Origin: Bradyrhizobium manausense
Lineage (GTDB): Bacteria; Pseudomonadota; Alphaproteobacteria; Rhizobiales; Xanthobacteraceae
DNA: 64,000 nucleotides
Direction: 5' to 3'
Assembly (NCBI RefSeq): GCF_018130615.1
Contig: NZ_JAFCKB010000016.1
Coordinates: 1-64,000, forward strand
In this document: positions 19,245 to 27,389 of the stretch, one piece after another
Numbering within the stretch: position 1 is the first letter of the stretch
Layout: every line of letters begins with the position of its first letter
Translations under genes and position numbers: made by a program
The notes under the pieces: generated by a model
The model's input: the letters and a program-made list of their open reading frames with translations, nothing else
What the model was told of the DNA's origin: nothing
The model's database searches: none

Positions 19245-19567
19245 CGAGCTCGCTGCTCGTCTAGACGCGCGCCAATTTCAGTGAGGAAGGCGCGCCCAGT
19301 GGGTGACAACTGCCGGCTGCCGCCTCGATCGCGTCGCTTTGGACTGGACGATCCGGGCGCGGTTAGGTTTGTCGCGCCCGGATTTGCGGTACCTCAGGAA
19401 CAGCAGACGAGAAGCGCAGTCACCTCAAAGGCGCGGAATGCAGAGAGGCTGTCCTCCATATTCGGCATCTCGTTTCTCGGGCTTCACCGGTCAATTGCAA
19501 GTCACGGTGACTGATTTCATCTTTCGCCCTACAACATGTCCGCCTGAAATCGCGAGGCTTGGCCCTC
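19245..19567. other. Convergent gap with an 11-bp hairpin
   Basis: 323 bases between the 3' ends of the GAF and cupin genes. The only clear structure is the perfect inverted repeat at 19351-19383. No plausible gene is seen. Confidence 0.5.
19351..19383. terminator. Putative bidirectional terminator hairpin
   Basis: ATCCGGGCGCG and CGCGCCCGGAT are perfect 11-bp arms around an 11-base loop. It lies between two convergent transcription units. Neither side carries a long T-run, so its strength as an intrinsic terminator is uncertain. Confidence 0.5.
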
Positions 19568-19993
19568 TCAGGTCGCCAGCGCAGCCTTGTGCTCGTCGTC
19601 GATCGAGCGGGTGTCGCCCGTCTCAATCAAGGTGCGGGTAGCGTCGACGGAAGCGTAGGTCCAGAGAATCTTCATGCCCTGGCTCTGCGACACATTGCGG
19701 AAGCGGTGGGGGACCTCGGCTGGGATGAAGGTGACGTCGCCCGCCTGGATCGGATACTCGATGCCATCGACCTCCGCCACTGCCGTGCCTTCGAGCAGCA
19801 AGACGCTCTCTTCGCAATTGTGCTTGTGCAGCGGGATAGCGGCACCCGGCTCGAAGATCGTGATGCCGTTGATAAAGCTGGTCGAGCCGGTGCGGCGTGT
19901 GACGAGCGGAATCGTCTTGGCGCCGCCGCCGCGCTGGCGGGCCGGGATGTCGGACGGCCGCAGGATGGCAGGCTTTGCAGTGGACGTCGTCAT
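19568..19993 (-). CDS. Small cupin-domain protein
   Basis: 141 residues, single cupin barrel. Cupin motif 1 is PLHKHNCEESVLLLEG (two His and Glu metal ligands) and motif 2 is PAEVPHRFRNVS with the third His. It is the last gene of the leftward operon, 27 bases after the semialdehyde dehydrogenase. Small cupins of this kind act as sugar/acid isomerases, dioxygenases or sensors; no specific activity can be assigned. Confidence 0.85.
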   Translation of the reverse strand: MTTSTAKPAILRPSDIPARQRGGGAKTIPLVTRRTGSTSFINGITIFEPGAAIPLHKHNCEESVLLLEGTAVAEVDGIEYPIQAGDVTFIPAEVPHRFRNVSQSQGMKILWTYASVDATRTLIETGDTRSIDDEHKAALAT

Positions 19994-20019
19994 GATCTTT
20001 CCTTTGCTGTGAGAGAGTT

Positions 20020-21396
20020 TCAGGCTTTGGCGGGCCCGATCCAGAGGGTCTTGATGTTGGTGAATTCCTTGATGCCGTAGACGCCGAGCTCACGGCCATA
20101 GCCGGATTTCTTGATGCCCCCAAAGGGCAACCTGGCGTCGGACGCGACCATGCCGTTGATGAAGACCGCGCCGGCATCGATCTCGCGCGCGAGCCTGCGG
20201 GCGCGAGCAAGATCGCCGGTCCACAATGCTGCGCCGAGCCCGAACTCCGTACGATTCGCGAGCGCGACCGCACCGTCTGCGTCTTTCGCGCGAACGATGG
20301 CGGCGACCGGGCCGAAAGTCTCCTCGCAGAAGGCCGCCATCTCGACGGTGACGTGATCGATGACGGTCGGTTGATAGGTAAAACCGGGTCCTTCGACAAA
20401 TTGCCCGCCGAGCTTGAGATCTCCTCCTGCGGCAAGCGTTCGCTCCACCTGGCTGTGCAGGTCGCTTCGCAGATTGGCGCGCGCCATCGGCCCGATCTGG
20501 GTGTCGCGCTCCATCGGGTCGCCGATCTTCAGCTTGCGCACACCCTCGACGAAAGCCGCGACGAACCGGTCCGCCACCGCATGCTCGACAATGAAGCGCT
20601 TGGCATTGACGCAGCTCTGCCCGACATTGATGAAGCGCGCCTTCACCGCAACCGCCGCGGCCGCCTCGACGTCGGCATCGGCGAGCACGATGAATGGGTC
20701 CGAGCCGCCGAGTTCGAGGACCTGCTTCTTCAAGGCCTGGCCCGCCTGGCTCGCCACGATGGCGCCGACTTGCGTCGAGCCGGTGAGGGTGACGGCCGCG
20801 ATCCGGTCATCGGCGATGAGACCTGCGACTGTGGACGAATCGACCAGCAGCGTCCGCACCAGTCCCTCGGGCGCGCCGGCCTGCCGAACGATCTCCTCGA
20901 TCGCCAGCGCGCATTGCGGCACATTGTTGGCGTGCTTGAGAATGGCGCCATTGCCGGCGGCGAGTGCCGGGGCTGCGAAGCGAAAGAACTGCCAGAACGG
21001 ATAGTTCCACGGCATGATCGCAAGCACGACGCCAAGGGGATCGAACACCACGGCGCTCTCGCTGGCGTTCGAGGCTGTCTGCTCGTCAGCGAGGATACGC
21101 GCGGCGTGCTCTGCGTAGTAGTCGCAAGTGACGGCGCACTTCTCGATCTCGGCCTCAGATTCCACGATGGGCTTACCCATCTCACGCGTGATCAGATTCG
21201 CGAAACGCGGCTTGTCGGCGCGCAAGACGCGTGCGAAGCCGCGCAGAAGCTCGATCCGTTCGCGGATCGGGACCCGGCGCCACCGGAACTGCGCGGCCGC
21301 GGCGGCCGTGAGCGCCTCATCGACCTGTTGCGCCGAGTGCGAGGGGAAACGTGCGAGTTCCGCGCCGTCATGGGGATTGATTGAAATGATCGTCAT
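20020..21396 (-). CDS. NAD(P)-dependent succinate-semialdehyde dehydrogenase-type aldehyde dehydrogenase
   Basis: 458 residues, ALDH superfamily. The catalytic Cys lies in INVGQSCVNAKRFIV and the general-base Glu in LELGGSDPFIV; the nucleotide loop is LTGSTQVGAIVAS. The N-terminus MTIISINPHDGAEL marks the start; the frame is open 159 bases further upstream into the preceding gene and I reject that extension. Length and motifs match the short GabD/Sad-type enzymes. It converts a semialdehyde, perhaps made by the dehydrogenase encoded just upstream, to a dicarboxylate feeding the TCA cycle. Confidence 0.92.
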   Translation of the reverse strand: MTIISINPHDGAELARFPSHSAQQVDEALTAAAAAQFRWRRVPIRERIELLRGFARVLRADKPRFANLITREMGKPIVESEAEIEKCAVTCDYYAEHAARILADEQTASNASESAVVFDPLGVVLAIMPWNYPFWQFFRFAAPALAAGNGAILKHANNVPQCALAIEEIVRQAGAPEGLVRTLLVDSSTVAGLIADDRIAAVTLTGSTQVGAIVASQAGQALKKQVLELGGSDPFIVLADADVEAAAAVAVKARFINVGQSCVNAKRFIVEHAVADRFVAAFVEGVRKLKIGDPMERDTQIGPMARANLRSDLHSQVERTLAAGGDLKLGGQFVEGPGFTYQPTVIDHVTVEMAAFCEETFGPVAAIVRAKDADGAVALANRTEFGLGAALWTGDLARARRLAREIDAGAVFINGMVASDARLPFGGIKKSGYGRELGVYGIKEFTNIKTLWIGPAKA

Positions 21397-21421
21397 GGCG
21401 TTCTCAAGGCTCTGCAATGGA

Positions 21422-22507
21422 TCAGGCCGCGGCGTTGTTCGCCAGCAGACCGGTGAGCGCCGCGACCACGGCATCAGTGAATGCGCGCGTCCCAAGCTGG
21501 CCGCCGACGTCGCGAGTGCGCGTTGTCGGATCGTCGAGAACCTCTTCGACCGCACGCTCGATCAGTTGCGCAGCCGACACGAGCCGGGGATTCTCGTCGC
21601 GCTGGCCGCGCCACTGCAGCAGCATCGCGGCCGACAGGATCAGCGACGTCGGATTGGCGAGGTCCTTGTCCGCGATGTCGGGGGCGGAGCCGTGCTGCGC
21701 CTGAGCGACGCAGATCCTCTCACCGGCATTGATCGAGCCGCCGAGACCGAGGCTGCCGGACAGTTCGGAAGCTTCGTCGGACAAGATGTCGCCGAACATG
21801 TTGGTGGTGACCATGACGTCGAAGCGATCCGGCGTGCGGATCAACAGCGCGGCGGTGGCATCGACGATGAGCTCTTCCAGCTCGACATCGGGGAAGTCAG
21901 CGGCGACGCGGCGCACCTCACGCAGGAACAGTCCGTCGGACATCTTGACCACATTGGCCTTGTGCACGGCCGTCACCTTCTTGCGCCGGCCGCGCGCCAG
22001 CTCGAACGCGGTTCGGGCGACGCTCGATGACGCCTTGGCGGTGATCTTGCGGATCGAGAACGCCATGTCCGGGTCGGGCATGAACTCGCCGGATCCGGCG
22101 AACATGTTCCGGTCCGAATAGAAGCCTTCGGTGTTTTCTCGGACGATGACGAGGTCCATCGGCTTGCGCAGGATACTGAGATCTTTCCGCGAGCGGCAGG
22201 GCCGCACATTGGCGTATAGCTGGAATTTGACGCGCAACTCCCCGGATGGGTTGATGCCGCCCTTGTCGCGCGACGGATATTCGTAGTGCGAGACGGGGCC
22301 GAGAATGACGCCGTCGGCTTCGGGAATCCGTGTCATGACCTGGTCGGGTAGGGTCGTTCCCTGTTCCTTGAGACTGACGAGGCCGATCTGATGGGTCTCG
22401 TACTCAAGGCCAAGAGAAAGCGACTGGTCTGCGGCTTTGAGCACACGCAGGGTTGCGTCGGTGATCTCGGGGCCGATGCCGTCGCCGGGAAGCACGATGA
22501 TTTTCAT
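21422..22507 (-). CDS. Isocitrate/isopropylmalate/tartrate dehydrogenase-family protein
   Basis: 361 residues, beta-decarboxylating dehydrogenase family. It opens with the diagnostic MKIIVLPGDGIGPEIT. The substrate loop is VRENTEGFYSDRN, followed by the Lys region AVHKANVVKMSDGLF and the metal-binding Asp stretch TTNMFGDILSDEASEL, then the NAD loop HGSAPDIADKDLANP. The family oxidises and decarboxylates 2-hydroxy acids (isocitrate, isopropylmalate, tartrate/malate). The substrate-loop sequence is not that of LeuB. With a 2-hydroxycarboxylate transporter beside it, a malate, tartrate or alkylmalate-type substrate is likely. Confidence 0.9.
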   Translation of the reverse strand: MKIIVLPGDGIGPEITDATLRVLKAADQSLSLGLEYETHQIGLVSLKEQGTTLPDQVMTRIPEADGVILGPVSHYEYPSRDKGGINPSGELRVKFQLYANVRPCRSRKDLSILRKPMDLVIVRENTEGFYSDRNMFAGSGEFMPDPDMAFSIRKITAKASSSVARTAFELARGRRKKVTAVHKANVVKMSDGLFLREVRRVAADFPDVELEELIVDATAALLIRTPDRFDVMVTTNMFGDILSDEASELSGSLGLGGSINAGERICVAQAQHGSAPDIADKDLANPTSLILSAAMLLQWRGQRDENPRLVSAAQLIERAVEEVLDDPTTRTRDVGGQLGTRAFTDAVVAALTGLLANNAAA

Positions 22508-22531
22508 GGGTGTCTGCTCTGTTGGAAGTGG

Positions 22532-23887
22532 TCAGCGGTTGAGATAGGCCATGGCGAGAAGCGCGATGGTGACGGTGATGCCGCCCCCAATGCGGGTTGC
22601 GATCTGGGCAAATGGCATCAGCCGCATGCGGTTGCTGGCGGACAGGATGGCGATGTCGCCGGCGCCACCCATGCCGCTGTGCGTTCCCGCGACGATCGCG
22701 CTCTCGATCGGATAAAGGTTCACCCAGCGCGCGGTGAGAAACCCGGTGAGCACCATCGCCGAGACGGTTGCTACGATGGTGATGAGGTTGGCGGGCGCGA
22801 AGCCCGCAACCAGCTTGTCCCAGGGCGTCAGCACCACGCCGAAGGCGAACAGCATGGGATAGGCGACGGCGGTCAGGCAGAATTTGTAGGCCGCGTAGGA
22901 ACCGGACTGGATGCGCGGCGTGACGCCGTGACACAGCTTCAGGACGACCGCCATGAACAGCATCACGACCGGCGCCGGGAAATGCAGCAGATGGAAGGCA
23001 AGGACGCCGCACAGATACAGCGTCACGGCAACCATGCCGGCAGCTGCGAAGTTCTGCATGTTGCCGTCGGTCTTCAAGGTATTAGCCTGTTCAGTGAGGT
23101 CGGCATCGCCGACCGGCTGCAGCCGTCCTTCACCGGTGAGGGAGGGGCGCCGCTTGCCGAGGTAGGATAGCGATCCCGCCAGGATGATCGCGGTCAGATT
23201 GCCGACCAGGATCGCCGGAAGCACGCGCGCGAGGACTTCGCCCTGTGACACGCCGGTGATGCCGGCATAGCCGATTGACAGCGGGATCGCGCCTTCGCCG
23301 ACGCCGCCGCCCATGATGGGCACGACGATGAAGAAGAAGCTGTCGAAGGCTCCCAATCCCAGCGCGCTTCCCGCTGCGGTACCAACGAGGGCTGCGACAA
23401 CGCTGCCGGCGGCGAGCGGCACGAAGATCTTGGCAAAGCCCTTGATCAGGATCGTGCGGTCCATGCTCAGGATGCTGCCGACGATGACGACCGCGATGAA
23501 CAGGCTGAGCACATTGCTTGATTTGAAGAAGTCGCCGACGACCTTGACTGCCGGTGCGGGAATCCAGCCCTTGTAGGCGAGGTAGGAGGGGACGAAGGTG
23601 ACGAGGACCGCGCCGCCGCCGATGTGGCGAATGACGGGCAGGCGGTTGCCGATCTCGCCCAGTGTGAAGGCGAAGGCAGCCATGATGCCGACCACCATGG
23701 CGATCTCGCCGCCGACATGGCCAGTCGCGCTGAACGTCACGAGCAATGCGATCAGAACGACATAGGCGGGCGCCGGTATGATGCCGACGTCGGTGTCCAT
23801 GAACGCGCGCCACAGGCGGCCGAGAGTGCTCGAGGTTTGGCTCCGATCCGTCTCACCCGGCGATACCGTCATTGTCTGCTCAGCCAT
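22532..23887 (-). CDS. 2-hydroxycarboxylate transporter (2HCT/CitS family)
   Basis: 451 residues, eleven or so hydrophobic segments. The family GGXG re-entrant-loop motif is visible as IMGGGVGEGAIPLSIGYA in the first half and THSGMGGAGDIAIL in the second, the latter followed by the conserved region with SNRMRLMPFAQIATRIGGG that holds the substrate-binding Arg. 2HCT proteins are secondary transporters for citrate, malate or lactate. The start at 23887 (MAEQTMTVSPG) is preferred; the frame is open for 39 further codons without a credible start. It lies between the exported amidohydrolase and the dehydrogenase and presumably imports the hydrolysed product. Confidence 0.92.
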   Translation of the reverse strand: MAEQTMTVSPGETDRSQTSSTLGRLWRAFMDTDVGIIPAPAYVVLIALLVTFSATGHVGGEIAMVVGIMAAFAFTLGEIGNRLPVIRHIGGGAVLVTFVPSYLAYKGWIPAPAVKVVGDFFKSSNVLSLFIAVVIVGSILSMDRTILIKGFAKIFVPLAAGSVVAALVGTAAGSALGLGAFDSFFFIVVPIMGGGVGEGAIPLSIGYAGITGVSQGEVLARVLPAILVGNLTAIILAGSLSYLGKRRPSLTGEGRLQPVGDADLTEQANTLKTDGNMQNFAAAGMVAVTLYLCGVLAFHLLHFPAPVVMLFMAVVLKLCHGVTPRIQSGSYAAYKFCLTAVAYPMLFAFGVVLTPWDKLVAGFAPANLITIVATVSAMVLTGFLTARWVNLYPIESAIVAGTHSGMGGAGDIAILSASNRMRLMPFAQIATRIGGGITVTIALLAMAYLNR

Positions 23888-23934
23888 CCCGTTCGCTCCC
23901 AAATGATCGTCTTGTCGCTGTTTGCCGGTGGGGT

Positions 23935-24933
23935 TCAGAAGCCGTAGAGGCGCGCTGGATTGTCGACGAGGATCTTGCGAGCGATGCTCGCATCGTCCGT
24001 CCACGACGAGAGCAGGGACAAGAGGTGCGCATCGTCGACCTGCCGGAACGGTTCGATCTCGCCCGGCTTGCGCTCGCGGCGCTCCGCGCCGCCGCCGGTG
24101 TGAGGCCAGTCCGACGCCCAGATCAGGCGCTCTGGATTGGCGGCGATGAGCGTGCGGGCAAGCACCGCCACGTCGTCATAGTCGGGCGCGCGCTGTGAGG
24201 CGCGATAGGCGGCGGACAGCTTGACCCAGACTTTCCCGGTATCGAGCAGGCGGAGCAGCGTGGCGAAGCCCGGCTGCTCGGGACCGAGCGCCGCCTTTGC
24301 GCCGGCGAAGTGATCGAGGATGACCGGCACGGGCGAGGCGGTAATGGTCTCGGCGAGCGGCTCGACGAGCGGCAGATCGACATAGATCTGCACGGCCAAC
24401 CCCGGGCGTGCGACGCGCGCCATGGTCTTTGCGACCGCTGCGACCGCCGCCGCGGCGCGTTCCTCGCCCTTGACGTTGAGGTTCACCCTGACGCCGACGA
24501 CACCGCCTTGGGTGAGCTTCGTCAGGTCAGCGTCACGAATGCGGTCAGGATCGATCACTGCGATGCCCCGGGATATTCCTGGGCCGAGCTCGCGCAAGCC
24601 GTTCAGCAGGCATCGATCGTCGTCGCCATAGACGCTGGGTTGCACCAGGACCAGACGATCGACCCCAAGGCCACGCCGAAAGCTCTGCAGGTCCGTCACG
24701 GACGCTGCTCCCGGCGTGTAGGTCCTTGGCTCCGCAAAGGGGAAACGATCGGGTTCAAAAACATGGACGTGGCAGTCGGTGGTGCCCGCCGGCGGGAATT
24801 GCACCTTTGGGGCCGCGGTGGCCGCCTCCGTCTGCGAGATCGCACCGGCGATCACGCTCGACATCGCGAGTGCCGCGGCGGCCTCGCTGAGCACGTCCCT
24901 CCGGCTCGGAAACCGAGCGTTTTGCATGATCAT
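23935..24933 (-). CDS. Tat-exported TIM-barrel amidohydrolase (PDC-lactonase-like family)
   Basis: 332 residues. A twin-arginine leader is visible (PSRRDVLSEAAAALAMSS, residues 8-25, probable end near TEA). The mature domain has the amidohydrolase-2 strands TDCHVHVF (HxH metal site, about 53-60), LVLVQPSVYGDD, VILDHFAG and LIWASDWPH with the last Asp/His. It ends DNPARLYGF, the usual C-terminus of this family. Relatives hydrolyse lactones (2-pyrone-4,6-dicarboxylate, sulfomuconolactone) or decarboxylate. GGGA lies about six bases before the chosen ATG; a second ATG is at 24927. It is the first gene of the leftward operon and its export implies periplasmic hydrolysis before uptake. Confidence 0.88.
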   Translation of the reverse strand: MIMQNARFPSRRDVLSEAAAALAMSSVIAGAISQTEAATAAPKVQFPPAGTTDCHVHVFEPDRFPFAEPRTYTPGAASVTDLQSFRRGLGVDRLVLVQPSVYGDDDRCLLNGLRELGPGISRGIAVIDPDRIRDADLTKLTQGGVVGVRVNLNVKGEERAAAAVAAVAKTMARVARPGLAVQIYVDLPLVEPLAETITASPVPVILDHFAGAKAALGPEQPGFATLLRLLDTGKVWVKLSAAYRASQRAPDYDDVAVLARTLIAANPERLIWASDWPHTGGGAERRERKPGEIEPFRQVDDAHLLSLLSSWTDDASIARKILVDNPARLYGF

Positions 24934-24987
24934 GAGCGCTTCCCTTGGCCCCTCTGTTGGCGAGGGATGGCCAGCTCGTACGTTGAT

Positions 24988-25019
24988 TTTTGGTATTTTG
25001 CAATAGTAAAATGCCAAAA
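24988..25019. promoter_or_regulatory. AT-rich inverted repeat, probable operator of the GntR-type regulator
   Basis: TTTTGGTATTTT (24988-24999) and AAAATGCCAAAA (25008-25019) are 12-bp arms with one mismatch, separated by 8 bases. The dyad is in the divergent gap, 55 bases upstream of the amidohydrolase ATG. It stands out as AT-rich in GC-rich surroundings and probably overlaps the promoter. Confidence 0.65.
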
Positions 25020-25179
25020 TTAGCAGTTCCGGTTTGTTGTGTCGGGCGGAACGGCCTGTATGGCGCGCGCTTCAGCCCGCCGTTTGCGGTCGCGGAGCCT
25101 CGGCGCGAGGCGACACCTACGGCACCGCCGGACGTTGTATCGATGTCGTGGCTTTCGCTATGAAGGGCGACCGGATGGA

Positions 25180-26112
25180 ATGATGAGTCGAACTGAAATG
25201 CAGCCAACGCCGCTGATCAGCGAGCTTGCCAAACAGATTGCAGAGCATTTGCGCGCGGAGAATCCGCAGGCGGGGACGCGGCTCGTTGAGCGCAAATTGG
25301 CCGAGCGGTTTCGCGTCTCGCGCTCGCCGATCCGGTCGGCCCTGCAACTGCTCCACACCCAGGGTATGCTCGGCGTCGCGGGAAGCGGCGGCTTCATTAC
25401 CATCGACACTCCCGAAGCCTCGTGGCCTGAGCAAGAGTCGATCCCGAACAACGACGAGGCCATGTACTTACGGATTGCGCAGGATCGTCTCGACAATCTG
25501 CTTCCTGAGCGTGTCACCGAGAATGAACTGCAGCGGCGCTATGACCTGACGCGCGGCGAACTGGCGCGGCTGCTGCGGCGCATCCTGAGCGAAGGCTGGA
25601 TCGAGCGACTGCCCGGACACGGTTGGGCATTCCTGCCCATGCTCACCTCGATCGAAGCTTACAAGGACAGCTATCGCTTCCGCCTCACCATCGAGCCTGC
25701 GGCGATCCTGGAGCCAGGCTTCGTGCTCGACCGTGCTCCGCTGGAGGCCTGCCGGCAACAGCAGCAGCGCCTGGTCGACGGCGAGATTTGGTCAGTCTCG
25801 AGCCCCGCGCTGTTCGACATGAACAGCAAGCTGCATGAGGCGATCATCGAGTGCAGCCGGAACTCCTTCTTTATCGATGGGCTCAAGCGTGTCGACCGGC
25901 TGCGGCGGTTGATGGAATACAGGCAGTCGCTCGATCGGCGATACGCGATCATTCGCTGTCGGGAACACGTCGAACTTGTAGATCTCCTGCTGGCAGACAG
26001 GCGTCTCGATGCTTCCAAGTTCATGAAGCAGCACCTCTCTTCGGTAAGCGTCGAGAAGGTCATGAACACGGCAGGCACCGCCGTTCAAGGCGTGTCATCG
26101 GGAGACGATTGA
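25180..26112 (+). CDS. GntR/FCD-family regulator with two winged-helix domains
   Basis: 310 residues. A GntR-type winged helix spans about 12-72 (ERKLAERFRVSRSPIRSALQLLHTQGML). A second wing-like block spans about 95-150 (NELQRRYDLTRGELARLLRRI, then SEGWIERLPGHGWAF). Residues 160-300 form an FCD-type helical ligand domain (YRFRLTIEPAAILEP, with the metal-site His in SKLHEAI). One winged helix is normal for FadR-type proteins; two in a row is not. ATG at 25180 or 25183 is likely; the frame is open to 25039 without a good start. It diverges from the 2HCT/amidohydrolase operon and probably regulates it through the dyad at 24988. Confidence 0.87.
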   Translation: MMSRTEMQPTPLISELAKQIAEHLRAENPQAGTRLVERKLAERFRVSRSPIRSALQLLHTQGMLGVAGSGGFITIDTPEASWPEQESIPNNDEAMYLRIAQDRLDNLLPERVTENELQRRYDLTRGELARLLRRILSEGWIERLPGHGWAFLPMLTSIEAYKDSYRFRLTIEPAAILEPGFVLDRAPLEACRQQQQRLVDGEIWSVSSPALFDMNSKLHEAIIECSRNSFFIDGLKRVDRLRRLMEYRQSLDRRYAIIRCREHVELVDLLLADRRLDASKFMKQHLSSVSVEKVMNTAGTAVQGVSSGDD

Positions 26113-26211
26113 GAGCACGAGCCGATCGAGCACCGCAGATATAGTTTCGTGCAAGGTCCGGCGGCACGGAAACGGAGCGACTCATCGAATCGCTGGGAGT
26201 TAGCTTAACTC

Positions 26212-27102
26212 TCAAAGTTTCAGTCGCTGGAAGCCTGCTCGCACGCGCTCAACGAAGGTCTGAGCTAACAACGAAGTGGCAATACTCGCATTCCGCACGG
26301 CAAACGCTTTGAAAGTTGGGCCTTCGTTGATCGGCAGAAAGGCGAGGCCAGGACTGCGCCAAGCTCGCGCCGTTAGACTGTCCACCACTGCAACGCCAGC
26401 TCCGCAAGCGGCCAACGAACAAGCCGTCTGACCCGACCGTACCTCGATGCGAGTATCCGGCTTGATTTTCAGTTTGGCGCAATACTCGGCGATGAACCGA
26501 CCTTGGGGGGTATCGGGGCCGAAGGCGATCAGTCGCTCCTTCAGGATATCGCGTGGACTTATCCGGCGTCGTGCGGCGAACGGGTGAGAAGCGGCGAACA
26601 CGCAAGTCAGGGACCATTGGCCGACAGGGGTGCAATGGATCAGCGTGTGTTCGATAGGCAGGCTCGATATGGCGATATCAGCCTCTCCTGCCAACAGCTG
26701 ATGGAGGATCTCTCGGACCAACTGCGTTTGCGTATAGAATCTGGCGGCCGGAAAATGCGCGCTGGTGTCCGCGACGGCTTGCGGCACCAGTTCAAGTGCC
26801 ATGCTGGGAGTCGCTAAAACCTTGAGCGAGAGTCCGCCTCCGGTTTTCAGTTTCCGGGCGCAGTCCTCGATCCGGGTAACGCCTCGATAGACCTGCTCTA
26901 CCTCGGCAAAAAGGGTGTGTGCCTCGGGCCTAGCATTCAATCTTCCCTTGATGTGCTCGAAAAGCGTCACGCCGAGTTGTGATTGGATATGCCCCAGCAT
27001 CCGGCTGACGCCCGGTTGCGAAATATGCAACAGGCGCGCGGCTTCACTGACCGAACCTGCGATCATCACGGCACGAAACACCTCGATCTGACGTAGATTC
27101 AT
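26212..27102 (-). CDS. LysR-family transcriptional regulator
   Basis: 296 residues. The LysR winged helix is at the N-terminus: MNLRQIEVFRAVMIAGSVSEAARLLHISQPGVSRML. The effector domain opens KVLATPSMALELVP. The ATG at 27102 begins the canonical N-terminus; the frame is open upstream but that part is out of character. A perfect 17-bp dyad carrying a T-N11-A box lies 30-46 bases before it. It diverges from an AAHS-type MFS gene and an FAD oxidoreductase, its likely targets. Confidence 0.92.
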   Translation of the reverse strand: MNLRQIEVFRAVMIAGSVSEAARLLHISQPGVSRMLGHIQSQLGVTLFEHIKGRLNARPEAHTLFAEVEQVYRGVTRIEDCARKLKTGGGLSLKVLATPSMALELVPQAVADTSAHFPAARFYTQTQLVREILHQLLAGEADIAISSLPIEHTLIHCTPVGQWSLTCVFAASHPFAARRRISPRDILKERLIAFGPDTPQGRFIAEYCAKLKIKPDTRIEVRSGQTACSLAACGAGVAVVDSLTARAWRSPGLAFLPINEGPTFKAFAVRNASIATSLLAQTFVERVRAGFQRLKL

Positions 27103-27131
27103 GGCCGGCCACGCGAAGGGGATCAGAAGGA

Positions 27132-27148
27132 CATAACACCATGTTATG
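27132..27148. promoter_or_regulatory. Probable LysR-type binding site
   Basis: CATAACA CCA TGTTATG is a perfect 7-3-7 dyad and contains TAACACCATGTTA, a T-N11-A LysR box. It is 30 bases upstream of the LysR ATG and 242 bases upstream of the MFS ATG. Confidence 0.65.
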
Positions 27149-27389
27149 GCGTGTTTATTCAATGGTATTTGTGCGCAAAGCGAAAGGTCTCCTAAGGTTA
27201 TTGAAAAAGGGGGGCAGATATCCCCGAGCAGAAACAGGAAACGTCGAGGCGATGATGTCTCAATCATTCGATGCGGTTATGCGTTGCGGCTCGTTTGCTT
27301 GCATCGCAACTTGGTCGCGTTACCGCGCACAACGCAGACATTGATGCTCCCTGCAGAATGACAGGGTTCCCCGAGGGTCGAAACGAAAA

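Noticed and set aside
20353-21384. A 343-residue plus-strand frame opposite the aldehyde dehydrogenase
   Set aside because: Composition typical of an antisense shadow; the minus-strand gene has all catalytic motifs.
26113-26211. Short GAGTTA/TAACTC repeat between the GntR and LysR 3' ends as a terminator
   Set aside because: Six-base arms with no T-run; too weak to support.
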